Shown here in pieces: positions 6,162-12,195 of a stretch of 13,425 bases of DNA (the stretch's first letter is position 1; every line of letters begins with the position of its first letter). The notes beneath the pieces were generated by a model. The model did no database searches. It was not told the origin of the DNA and was given only the letters and a program-made list of their open reading frames with translations. The stretch is from the NCBI GenBank assembly GCA_040902925.1, contig JBBDWJ010000308.1:1-13425 (forward strand), read 5' to 3'. The DNA is from JBBDWJ01 sp040902925. GTDB lineage: Bacteria; Acidobacteriota; Terriglobia; Bryobacterales; UBA6623. Made by a program: the position numbers and the translations under genes.

Positions 6162-6398
6162 CTAGACTTTCACGCCGTCTTTACGCAGCTCAGCCAGGAC
6201 GCGCTCAATGCCCCTCTTCGTGATGACCTTGATGCCCTTGGCGCTGACGCGCAGCTTCACCCAGCGTTTCTCGCCAGGCACCCAGAAGCGCTTATCCTGC
6301 AGGTTCGGTTCAAACCGGCGGCGCGTCTTGTTGTTGGCGTGGGAAACGTTGTTCCCGCTCATGGGCTTCTTACCGGTAACTACACACACTTTCGCCAT
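6162..6398 (-). CDS. rpmB: 50S ribosomal protein L28
   Basis: The 78-residue protein is full length for bacterial L28, a component of the large ribosomal subunit. Diagnostic segments are the N-terminal MAKVCVVTGKKP, the SGNNVSHANNKTRRRF block and the LRVSAKGIKVI block. The protein is basic throughout. It has only one cysteine and no CxxC pairs, so it is the zinc-independent form. The ATG at 6398 is preceded by AAGGA at about 9 bases. It has its own promoter-like site and a roughly 115-base leader, and stands alone rather than with rpmG. The upstream and downstream genes are envelope and signalling proteins with no ribosomal link. Confidence 0.97.
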   Translation of the reverse strand: MAKVCVVTGKKPMSGNNVSHANNKTRRRFEPNLQDKRFWVPGEKRWVKLRVSAKGIKVITKRGIERVLAELRKDGVKV

Positions 6399-6416
6399 GA
6401 TTCAGATTCCTTCGAT

Positions 6417-6433
6417 TCTCGAAAGGCTCGAGA
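6417..6433 (-). promoter_or_regulatory. Stem-loop in the rpmB leader next to the Shine-Dalgarno
   Basis: TCTCGA and TCGAGA form a perfect 6-bp stem with a 5-base loop in the rpmB 5' leader, ending a few bases before the AAGGA ribosome binding site. It could modulate translation. No L28-binding leader class is known to me, so this is structural observation only. Confidence 0.3.
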
Positions 6434-6521
6434 TTTCCCCGATTCCGCCGAAGAAAGCCGCGGTGGGGCGGTGAGTCAGGCCGTAAGCGGAACGCCCACA
6501 GTGCGCAAACCCAGTGCTTTC

Positions 6522-6549
6522 ATCATAACACGGGGCAGAACACTGGCAG
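6522..6549 (-). promoter_or_regulatory. Extended -10 promoter candidate for rpmB
   Basis: On the minus strand TGTTATGAT is an extended -10 element (TGn plus a five-of-six match to TATAAT, hexamer 6522-6527). CTGCCA lies 16 bases upstream (6544-6549) and matches the -35 consensus at four positions. Transcription would begin near 6515, giving a leader of about 115 bases. This is the best promoter match I found in the window. Confidence 0.55.
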
Positions 6550-6583
6550 GATTGCGAGTGCCACGAAAGCACGGCGGAGGAGA

Positions 6584-6754
6584 TCAACGGACCGCGCGGA
6601 TGCCGTTTCCCGGGTTGGGCGCCGCCGCGATCCGCTCGAGGCGGGGTTTGTGGGCCTGCTCGATCTTCTCTTCGAGCCGGTCAAGCTTGTGAAACAGCAC
6701 GGCCAGAGCAAGCACAAGAATTACCAGGACGATGCCGATACCGAGCAACCTCAT
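6584..6754 (-). CDS. Small single-pass membrane protein, 56 residues
   Basis: This short gene has an ATG at 6754, stop TGA and 56 residues. Residues 4-21 (LGIGIVLVILVLALAVL) are a clear membrane helix. A charged amphipathic segment follows (HKLDRLEEKIEQAHK, 22-36) that could form a short coiled coil, then a basic Pro/Gly tail. A full Shine-Dalgarno, AGGAGGT, lies about 9 bases upstream, the strongest in the window, which is the main reason to accept it. It starts 42 bp after the stop of the upstream lipoprotein gene and is probably co-transcribed with it. No function can be assigned; regulatory or assembly partners of envelope complexes often look like this. The helix is uniformly hydrophobic and the charge pattern suggests the C-terminus faces the cytosol, but with only R2 on the other side that is weak. 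Confidence 0.75.
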   Translation of the reverse strand: MRLLGIGIVLVILVLALAVLFHKLDRLEEKIEQAHKPRLERIAAAPNPGNGIRAVR

Positions 6755-6763
6755 ATCGAACCC

Positions 6764-6770
6764 ACCTCCT
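6764..6770 (-). promoter_or_regulatory. Full-consensus ribosome binding site for the 56-residue protein
   Basis: AGGAGGT on the minus strand sits 9 bases before the ATG at 6754. Most other genes here have weak or no Shine-Dalgarno, so this one stands out and fixes the start of the small gene. Confidence 0.75.
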
Positions 6771-6796
6771 ACGGAAAGTATACGCCTGACGAGACG

Positions 6797-7957
6797 TTAC
6801 GGAGCCCGAAACGGAGCCAGATTCGAGGCCAGCACGTAAGCCTCAAGGGCGGCCTCGGTGCGAACAAAGTAATAACTGCCTTCGTTGCGCATCAGGGTGA
6901 CCTTGGTTCCCGCCGGCACCGTGCCGTCGGCGCGGGGTTGCCGCGGGCTTTCCAGAAAATAATCGGCCTCACTCTCGGTCACCAGAGGCAAATCCGCGCG
7001 GCTGAACTTCCAATCCTCCGGGAGAGGCAGCACGATCGCCGTGACCGCGGAGGCGTCCTGGGGCGTGCTTTCGTGAACCAGGATCAAGCTGTTGCCGTCT
7101 TCGAACCAGGCCAGGCCTTCCCAGTTCGCTCCCTTCAATTCGGCCGGCGCGAATTTGTCGATATCGAGCGGTTCGCCGATGCGCTTGCCGCCGGCGGAAA
7201 AGCGCTGCAGCCAGTGGTGTAGATAAGCCCGCTCCCCCATGGAATTCAGTGAGCTGAGAATGACGATAAAGCCCCAGTTGCCGTCCGGCGCGCGATGCCA
7301 CACCAGGTCGGGAGCGCGAAACCGCTGCGCGGATGGCTCTTCGCCCGTCGGCAGCGGCGTCTCCAGTTCGACGTCTTTCCCGGCGCGAATGGCAATTTCG
7401 CGCAAGCCAGGCGCCAGGTCATGAACAAGCAGCAGCGGCCTCAGCGCGATGCGCCCGACCCGTTCGCGCAACTGCCGCGGCACAAAATCGAATTCCGGAT
7501 AGCCGCCTTCCCATAGTGCGGCGACGCGCGAGACCTGCCGCGGCAGCGCGAGCACCGCAACTCCTTCGAGACCACGCTTGCCGAATTCGGCGTACGGCGC
7601 GTCATACTCGGCGATGACTCCATCGGGGCCGAACAACGAACGCAGCCGTTCGGAGATCACGGCCACGCGGCCATCGGCGAGCACGTCGATCGATTCGAGA
7701 TCGGTGGCGAGATTGGAGAGCGGCAGGGCTACCGGTTCGAGTTGCCGCGGCTCGATACGAATCAGCGGCCCGCGCTCTTCGGGCTCAAGACGGTGGCGAA
7801 AATAGACGCCGTTCTGCTCGTCGTCGACGATCAGCAGGTAGTCACCCTGGCGCGCGACTCCCGACGCTTCGCGCACCGTGGTTGGCTGCCCGCAACCCGG
7901 CGCCAGCAAAATTAGCCCGACAGCGATGGCAAGGATGGTTCGCGGACGGGACAGCAT
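6797..7957 (-). CDS. Exported beta-propeller-like protein (esterase-like phytase / SdiA-regulated type) with SH3-like C-terminus
   Basis: The 386 residues start from the ATG at 7957. Residues 7-21 are a hydrophobic export signal ending APGC at C22. This resembles a lipobox, but Pro at -2 and Ala at -3 are atypical, so lipidation is uncertain. The body has repeated propeller-type phrases: DLESIDVLADGRVAVISE (87-104), RGLEGVAVL (128-136) and NWEGLAWFEDGNSLILVHE (278-296). These are typical of calcium-dependent-phytase-like or SdiA-regulated six-blade propellers. Residues about 346-383 look like a small SH3-type barrel (PAGTKVTLMRNEGSYYFVR). Substrate and activity are unknown. A GTG nine codons upstream (7984) also keeps the frame; I prefer the ATG because it gives a normal short basic signal n-region (MLSRPR). 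Neither start has a good ribosome binding site. It lies about 80 bp after the thioredoxin-fusion gene and 42 bp before the small membrane protein gene, in the same orientation. Confidence 0.75.
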   Translation of the reverse strand: MLSRPRTILAIAVGLILLAPGCGQPTTVREASGVARQGDYLLIVDDEQNGVYFRHRLEPEERGPLIRIEPRQLEPVALPLSNLATDLESIDVLADGRVAVISERLRSLFGPDGVIAEYDAPYAEFGKRGLEGVAVLALPRQVSRVAALWEGGYPEFDFVPRQLRERVGRIALRPLLLVHDLAPGLREIAIRAGKDVELETPLPTGEEPSAQRFRAPDLVWHRAPDGNWGFIVILSSLNSMGERAYLHHWLQRFSAGGKRIGEPLDIDKFAPAELKGANWEGLAWFEDGNSLILVHESTPQDASAVTAIVLPLPEDWKFSRADLPLVTESEADYFLESPRQPRADGTVPAGTKVTLMRNEGSYYFVRTEAALEAYVLASNLAPFRAP

Positions 7958-8036
7958 TGAAGTCGGTGGAAAGCCAGCGGCCACAGCCGCGAAACCCAGG
8001 ATTCCCGGTCAGGAAGGCGCAACGCCAGGTGCGAGC

Positions 8037-9224
8037 CTAGCGCAGCCCGGCGGCGCGAATCGCTTCCAGCAAGCGCTCTTTCGTCCCCGAGCCTTGCAGA
8101 TAGGCAGCGATCTTGCCCTCCTTGTCGATCACCACGGCCGTCGGAAGGGCATTGACTTCATAGAGCTGAGCGACTTGCATGCCGGGGTCGGATAGCGTGG
8201 GAAAGGTGTAGCTGTTTCGCTGCAGGTAAGACCGCGCTAGTGCGGCGTCCTCCGCGTTGACGCCAAAAACACGCAGCCCCTGAGCCTTCAGTTCGTTGTG
8301 CAGCGCCTCAATGCGCGGCATGTCGATGCGGCAGGGGCCGCACCAGGTTGCCCAGAAATCGAGCACCACGACCTGGCCGCGCAATTCTTTCAGAGCTACC
8401 TTGCGGCCCGACAACTCCTGCAACTGAAAATCGGGCGCGGGCCTACCTTCGAGATTCGCCGAGGGCGGTTTCTGGAACTCCGCCGAACCTACCTCTTCCA
8501 CGCCGAGCGGCGGTTGAAAGACGAACAGATCATCCGGCAACGTCCCGCCGGCGCGAGCATGGCGGAATTCGATGACCTGGCGAACTACGACCGGCACATC
8601 CAGTTTCGGCGGCTTCATGCTAGCGACCGACCGCTCCCTCAGAACGAGCTTGGATTCCGCGTCGATCCAATAAGTCCGGGTGATGCTGCCGTCGGCCACG
8701 CCCGGCGGCGGCCGGTACTGCGCTTCGACGACCTGGCATTGGACAGGCCGCCCGCCCAATTCTATGGTCTCGCCGCTCACCGATTTGGCGGCAATCAAGC
8801 TGTCGCTGACGCCCCGGTAGCGGCTTGTATACCGCTGCGCGATGCCGGAAAAGTCGAGTCCCCGCGCCTGGCTCCCCTCCCCGGCTCCCTCCAACGGCAT
8901 TCCCGAAAACTTGCTGTATTTTTTTAGATGCGGGAAGTAGACCCAGGTCGTGTCGCCGTTGGAAACCGTGATGCCGCCCGTCGAGCCGTCGTCGAACTCA
9001 ACACGCGACCGGCCCCGGGGGTCGAGCGCCGTCACGACGCGGTTCTTGGTGGTGCGCTCGAACGCGCCCGAGCTCGTGCGCGTAACTTCGAGCGCTTCGA
9101 AGTGAAAGGTCTCAAGCGTCCCATAGCGGGCGCCGACCGCCTTCAATAGTTCGCCGCCGCTCTGCGCAAGCGCGGCGGACGCAAAAACAGTCATCAAAAC
9201 GGGGGAGAGGAGTTGACGGATCAT
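8037..9224 (-). CDS. Periplasmic LolA-like domain fused to a TlpA-type thioredoxin
   Basis: A 395-residue secreted protein. Residues 1-20 are a signal peptide (cleavage near ASAALA/QS). Residues about 23-240 resemble the open beta-barrel LolA/LolB/DUF2092-type lipid or lipoprotein carrier (TLETFHFEALEVTRT, VEFDDGSTGGITVSNGDTTWVYFP, YWIDAESKLVLRE). Residues about 255-395 are a thioredoxin domain of the TlpA/ResA class, with active site W294-C295-G-P-C298 and the cis-proline P361 (NALPTAVVID). In this class the domain is usually an extracytoplasmic disulfide reductase fed by a CcdA/DsbD-type membrane donor, none of which is in the window. The carrier half suggests it acts on or near lipidated or membrane-associated partners, which is inference. 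C163 in the carrier domain is a lone cysteine. The Shine-Dalgarno is weak (AAGG about 14 bases away). The next gene downstream is a predicted exported propeller. Confidence 0.88.
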   Translation of the reverse strand: MIRQLLSPVLMTVFASAALAQSGGELLKAVGARYGTLETFHFEALEVTRTSSGAFERTTKNRVVTALDPRGRSRVEFDDGSTGGITVSNGDTTWVYFPHLKKYSKFSGMPLEGAGEGSQARGLDFSGIAQRYTSRYRGVSDSLIAAKSVSGETIELGGRPVQCQVVEAQYRPPPGVADGSITRTYWIDAESKLVLRERSVASMKPPKLDVPVVVRQVIEFRHARAGGTLPDDLFVFQPPLGVEEVGSAEFQKPPSANLEGRPAPDFQLQELSGRKVALKELRGQVVVLDFWATWCGPCRIDMPRIEALHNELKAQGLRVFGVNAEDAALARSYLQRNSYTFPTLSDPGMQVAQLYEVNALPTAVVIDKEGKIAAYLQGSGTKERLLEAIRAAGLR

Positions 9225-9302
9225 GGCAAGCTGGAAACCTTCATGATACCGGCTTCGATCAGGACCGGTGTTGGATGCCTCACGTTGGATCGCGGTCCAC
9301 GG

Positions 9303-11099
9303 TTAATCCTGCTGCCCCACCTTTTTGAGCGCGCGCACAAGCTCGGCGGCGCAAGCCTTGATTTCGACTCCGCACGCCCGCACGTCGCCGAGCGATCCGC
9401 GGTAGGGGTCGACAATGACGCGCGATCCGCGCCGCGGATTCCATTCGCCGAGAAAACGCAGCTTGGGTTTCACGCCGGCATGGCGCGCTAGAAGGAAAGC
9501 TTCGTTCAGCTCATCCATCACGATGACCAGGTCGGCCTCGGCGAGAAGCTGATCGGTGACGGCGCGCGCGCGATGCCCGTCGAGAGTGATTCCCAACTCG
9601 CGCGCGGCGGCGCTGGCCCGCTCGTCGGGATGACGCCCCGGCTGCGCGCCGACGCCCGCCGAGGAAACGCGTATTGCACCAGCCGCCTCAGCTTTGACCA
9701 AGGCCTCAGCCAGGGCGCTGCGGATGATGTTGCCATGGCACACGAATAGAATCGATTGCGTCCGCTGGGGAAGCGGCCGCGGCTGTTTTCGGCGCTCAAG
9801 CCAGGTGGCGGTGCGCGAGCGCAGGTACTGGCGCCCGGTAGCGCCGCCGAGATCGCGGGCCATGCGCAAATCCTGGCGCAGCGACAGTGGGATCGCTTTT
9901 TTTGCGAGGCCGCGAAGGGTCTCTTTCAGCAATGCCAGCGATGTGGAAGTCAGCTCGTAAACAGCCGGTCCGGGATCGCGCGCTGACCACACCATGTCAC
10001 AAACAGCCGAGTCGAAGTCGCCGAGAAACTCATGAAATTCGCGGCCACGGATTTCGCGGAATGAAATTTCGCGCCGCGAGCGCGCAAAAATTTCGCTGAC
10101 CCGCTGCAGGTCGCCCGCCGCCCAACGCGCGCGCACGCCGATGCGATATTCGCGGGGCGGGCTCGGAGTCTCGCCGCGCGCCGCCTGCCAGCAGAGGTAC
10201 GGAAAATCCACGCCGGCCGCGATCGACAACGGCAGCGAACCCCACAGCCGGCCGTTCACTTCCATCAGGGCCGCCGCGCCTGACGCGCGATCGTGTCGAA
10301 ACTCGACCATCGCGGGCCCTTCCCATTCCAACGCGCGCAGCAACCTGAGGCTATGTCGCGCCAGCACCGCGTCGACCGTTTCGGAAACCGCGAGCACGCT
10401 AACGCCCCCTGCATAAGGCAGCTCCTTGAGGCGGCGATGCTGAAACAGCACCAGCGGCTCGCCGCGGTGCATCAGCGTTTCGATCCCGACGCCTTCCCCC
10501 GGCGCGTAAGCCTGCAACAACGTCTCGTCGTCGAAGCCCTCCTCGTTTTCGACCGCGCGTTCCAACTCTTCGTAGCTCTCCAGCCTGCGTGTCTTGAAGG
10601 CGCCCGCGCTGTACTTGGCGCTGGGTTTGGCAATCATCGGAAACACGAGGTCTTGCCGGCCGCCAGGCGCCAGCGCCTCAGCGAGCGTCACAGTAGCGGG
10701 AATGGGGACGCCGCACTCGCCCGCGATACGCAGAGTTTCGTCCTTACGCAGGACTCTGTCGAGGATCTCGGGAGAAGGACAGCCTAAACGTGCGCGCTCG
10801 CTGAGCGGCTCGTAAGAACGGCTGAGCGCGGAGAGCGCCGTGTCGCTGGCGGGAAGAATCAGCTCATATTTCCGGGAATCCAGAAGGGCCAGCAGGCGGT
10901 CGAGGAAATACTCCGGCGCCGCTTCGAAATCCGGCAGGCGATGCACGGCGCGCACCGCTTTCGAGAATTGCGACGCGTCCCGGGCCGAAGCCGCCACATC
11001 GACGGGCACTCCACGCGCGGCCAGCGAGCGCGCAATCGCCAGGCAAACGCGGCTCGTGCCCAGAGTCAAGACGGGCGGGAAGCGTTCGCGAGCGCTCAT
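9303..11099 (-). CDS. ATP-grasp ligase fused to low-molecular-weight protein tyrosine phosphatase
   Basis: A 598-residue two-enzyme fusion. Residues about 8-110 are a Rossmann-like pre-ATP-grasp domain (LTLGTSRVCLAIARSL). Residues about 115-320 are the ATP-grasp fold with K158 (PMIAKPS), the ELQ-type segment LLQAYAPGEGVGIE (194-207) and metal/ATP ligands E280, N282 and R284 (MEVNGRLWGS). It is predicted to join a carboxylate to an amine via an acyl phosphate. A helical linker (about 330-445) leads to a low-molecular-weight PTP (448-592) with P-loop C454-HGNII-R460-S461 and the general-acid motif D564-P565-Y. The usual second P-loop cysteine is Ile459, so the redox disulfide of this family cannot form. 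The start codon overlaps the stop of the FemAB-like gene by 4 bp (ATGA) and has no Shine-Dalgarno, so translation is coupled. Stand-alone LMW-PTPs next to polysaccharide genes dephosphorylate tyrosine autokinases. The substrate of this fusion is unknown. Confidence 0.88.
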   Translation of the reverse strand: MSARERFPPVLTLGTSRVCLAIARSLAARGVPVDVAASARDASQFSKAVRAVHRLPDFEAAPEYFLDRLLALLDSRKYELILPASDTALSALSRSYEPLSERARLGCPSPEILDRVLRKDETLRIAGECGVPIPATVTLAEALAPGGRQDLVFPMIAKPSAKYSAGAFKTRRLESYEELERAVENEEGFDDETLLQAYAPGEGVGIETLMHRGEPLVLFQHRRLKELPYAGGVSVLAVSETVDAVLARHSLRLLRALEWEGPAMVEFRHDRASGAAALMEVNGRLWGSLPLSIAAGVDFPYLCWQAARGETPSPPREYRIGVRARWAAGDLQRVSEIFARSRREISFREIRGREFHEFLGDFDSAVCDMVWSARDPGPAVYELTSTSLALLKETLRGLAKKAIPLSLRQDLRMARDLGGATGRQYLRSRTATWLERRKQPRPLPQRTQSILFVCHGNIIRSALAEALVKAEAAGAIRVSSAGVGAQPGRHPDERASAAARELGITLDGHRARAVTDQLLAEADLVIVMDELNEAFLLARHAGVKPKLRFLGEWNPRRGSRVIVDPYRGSLGDVRACGVEIKACAAELVRALKKVGQQD

Positions 11100-12148
11100 G
11101 ATTTCGCGGAGCCGAGCTTTCGAAATGTCGCCGAGCCGCGGCGAACCAAGCCTGCCATCGAGGTCACGGCTTTCTTCCAGGCCGGCCCCACATCGAACTC
11201 GGCGGCTTCCAACTCCACGGCAGCCGCGCCAAAACTTTCCTTGAAGCGGACCAGACCCGGGTTATGCTCGCTGACCCCGCCGAGGTTGAACACTTCAGCC
11301 GACTCGCTCCGCAGTGTCTGCGCAACGCGATAGACCAGCAGATGCGAAGCGCCAGCCGACAAACCCTCGGGAGAGTTTCCGGCGGTCTGATAGTAACCCG
11401 CCGCGGGCGATCGCAGCACGAGGATGGAAGAGAGCACGCGGTCCGCCAGACAGGCCTGAAAGATCCGGGCGGCGCCGCTAGCAACAAACGCCTCGAGCGG
11501 CGCGGGGTCGATTTCTTCAGGGACCGTTTCGCCGCGCTCTTTGCGCCGGTCGAAGGTTTCTTCGATGAGCTGCACGTGCTCGCGGACCGCGGTGTTTTTG
11601 TCGGCGGCGCGGATCGTGACTCCCGCTTTCTCCGCCGCCTTGATCCGCCGCTTGTGATTGCTCGCCAGCGCCGGCCAAAGTTCCGCCGCGCACAGGTCGA
11701 GAAGAAATTCTTTGCGGGCGGCGCGGCTGGTTTCGCCCGGAAACTGCGGCACGGAAACTCCGGCGGGCGATGCGAAAGTGTCCAGCGTCAGCCGCGAGAC
11801 GCCCTGCTGCTCGCAAAACGCGGCTAAACCGCTGGTGAAAACGGCTTCGCCGGATTCAAGCAGGGGATAGGATTCGATCTCCAGACCGCGGTTCAGCCGT
11901 CCCGTGGATACGAAGGCCGCGCAGCCCGCGACCCACTCGGCGCCGCGGCGCAGGCCGAGCATCCAAACCGCCGTTCCCGACTCGCCCCGGGCCGCAAGAT
12001 ACTCACGCGTGCAGAAAGGATTCCGGGGGTCGAGGCGCGAAAGCGATTCGCAAACGTCGCGTGAGGGATTCGCGAGGGATGTAAACTCCAGATCGTCCAC
12101 GCCCCCGCCGTGCGCTTCCGTACCACCGGCGGCGCTGCTGATTTTCAT
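11096..12148 (-). CDS. FemAB/GNAT-type acyl or aminoacyl transferase
   Basis: The 350 residues start from the ATG at 12148. It belongs to the GNAT superfamily branch of FemAB and CelD-like acetyltransferases (Pfam acetyltransferase_6 type). The diagnostic blocks are NHKRRIKAAEKAGVTI (164-179), where a basic helix follows the first GNAT unit, and FNLGGVSEHNPGLVRFKESFGA (287-308), the typical last strand and RFKE-FGA signature. Two tandem GNAT folds fit the length. Members transfer acyl or aminoacyl groups to cell wall, glycan or small-molecule acceptors in the cytosol. Its 3' end overlaps the ATP-grasp/PTP gene by 4 bp, so the two are an operon. A TTG four codons upstream (12160) is a possible alternative start. 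There is no Shine-Dalgarno, and a TATGAT hexamer ends only about 17 bases before the ATG, so the mRNA leader may be very short. Confidence 0.85.
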   Translation of the reverse strand: MKISSAAGGTEAHGGGVDDLEFTSLANPSRDVCESLSRLDPRNPFCTREYLAARGESGTAVWMLGLRRGAEWVAGCAAFVSTGRLNRGLEIESYPLLESGEAVFTSGLAAFCEQQGVSRLTLDTFASPAGVSVPQFPGETSRAARKEFLLDLCAAELWPALASNHKRRIKAAEKAGVTIRAADKNTAVREHVQLIEETFDRRKERGETVPEEIDPAPLEAFVASGAARIFQACLADRVLSSILVLRSPAAGYYQTAGNSPEGLSAGASHLLVYRVAQTLRSESAEVFNLGGVSEHNPGLVRFKESFGAAAVELEAAEFDVGPAWKKAVTSMAGLVRRGSATFRKLGSAKS

Positions 12149-12149
12149 G

Positions 12150-12161
12150 TTTGAATTCAAA
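12150..12161. promoter_or_regulatory. AT-rich palindrome in the divergent intergenic region
   Basis: TTTGAATTCAAA is a perfect 12-base palindrome in the 47-base gap between the FemAB-like gene (minus) and the toroid gene (plus). Outer arms TGATTTT (12139-12145) and AAAATCA (12160-12166) extend the symmetry. It is the most AT-rich patch in this GC-rich window and sits between two -10-like hexamers pointing outward: TATGAT on the minus strand (12166-12171) and TAGAAT on the plus strand (12185-12190). It is a candidate shared operator or promoter region. Confidence 0.4.
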
Positions 12162-12195
12162 AATCATCATAACGGGCCGTTGACTAGAATGGATC

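Noticed and set aside
5950..6165. 71-residue plus-strand ORF in the rpmB/proline-rich gene spacer
   Set aside because: It has a GTG start without Shine-Dalgarno, runs through the nested inverted repeat, and shows low complexity with no recognisable feature.
6523..6717. 64-residue minus-strand ORF overlapping the 56-residue membrane protein gene
   Set aside because: Its start lacks a ribosome binding site and the product is Ser/Arg-rich. The alternative frame has a full Shine-Dalgarno and a clean membrane helix.
8298..8927. 209-residue plus-strand ORF opposite the thioredoxin fusion gene
   Set aside because: It is antisense to the WCGPC-containing gene. It has no signal, no domain and no ribosome binding site.
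9221..9415. 64-residue minus-strand ORF whose stop overlaps the ATG of the thioredoxin fusion gene (ATGA)
   Set aside because: It overlaps the 3' end of the ATP-grasp/PTP gene in another frame and shows no domain. The ATGA overlap is likely coincidental.
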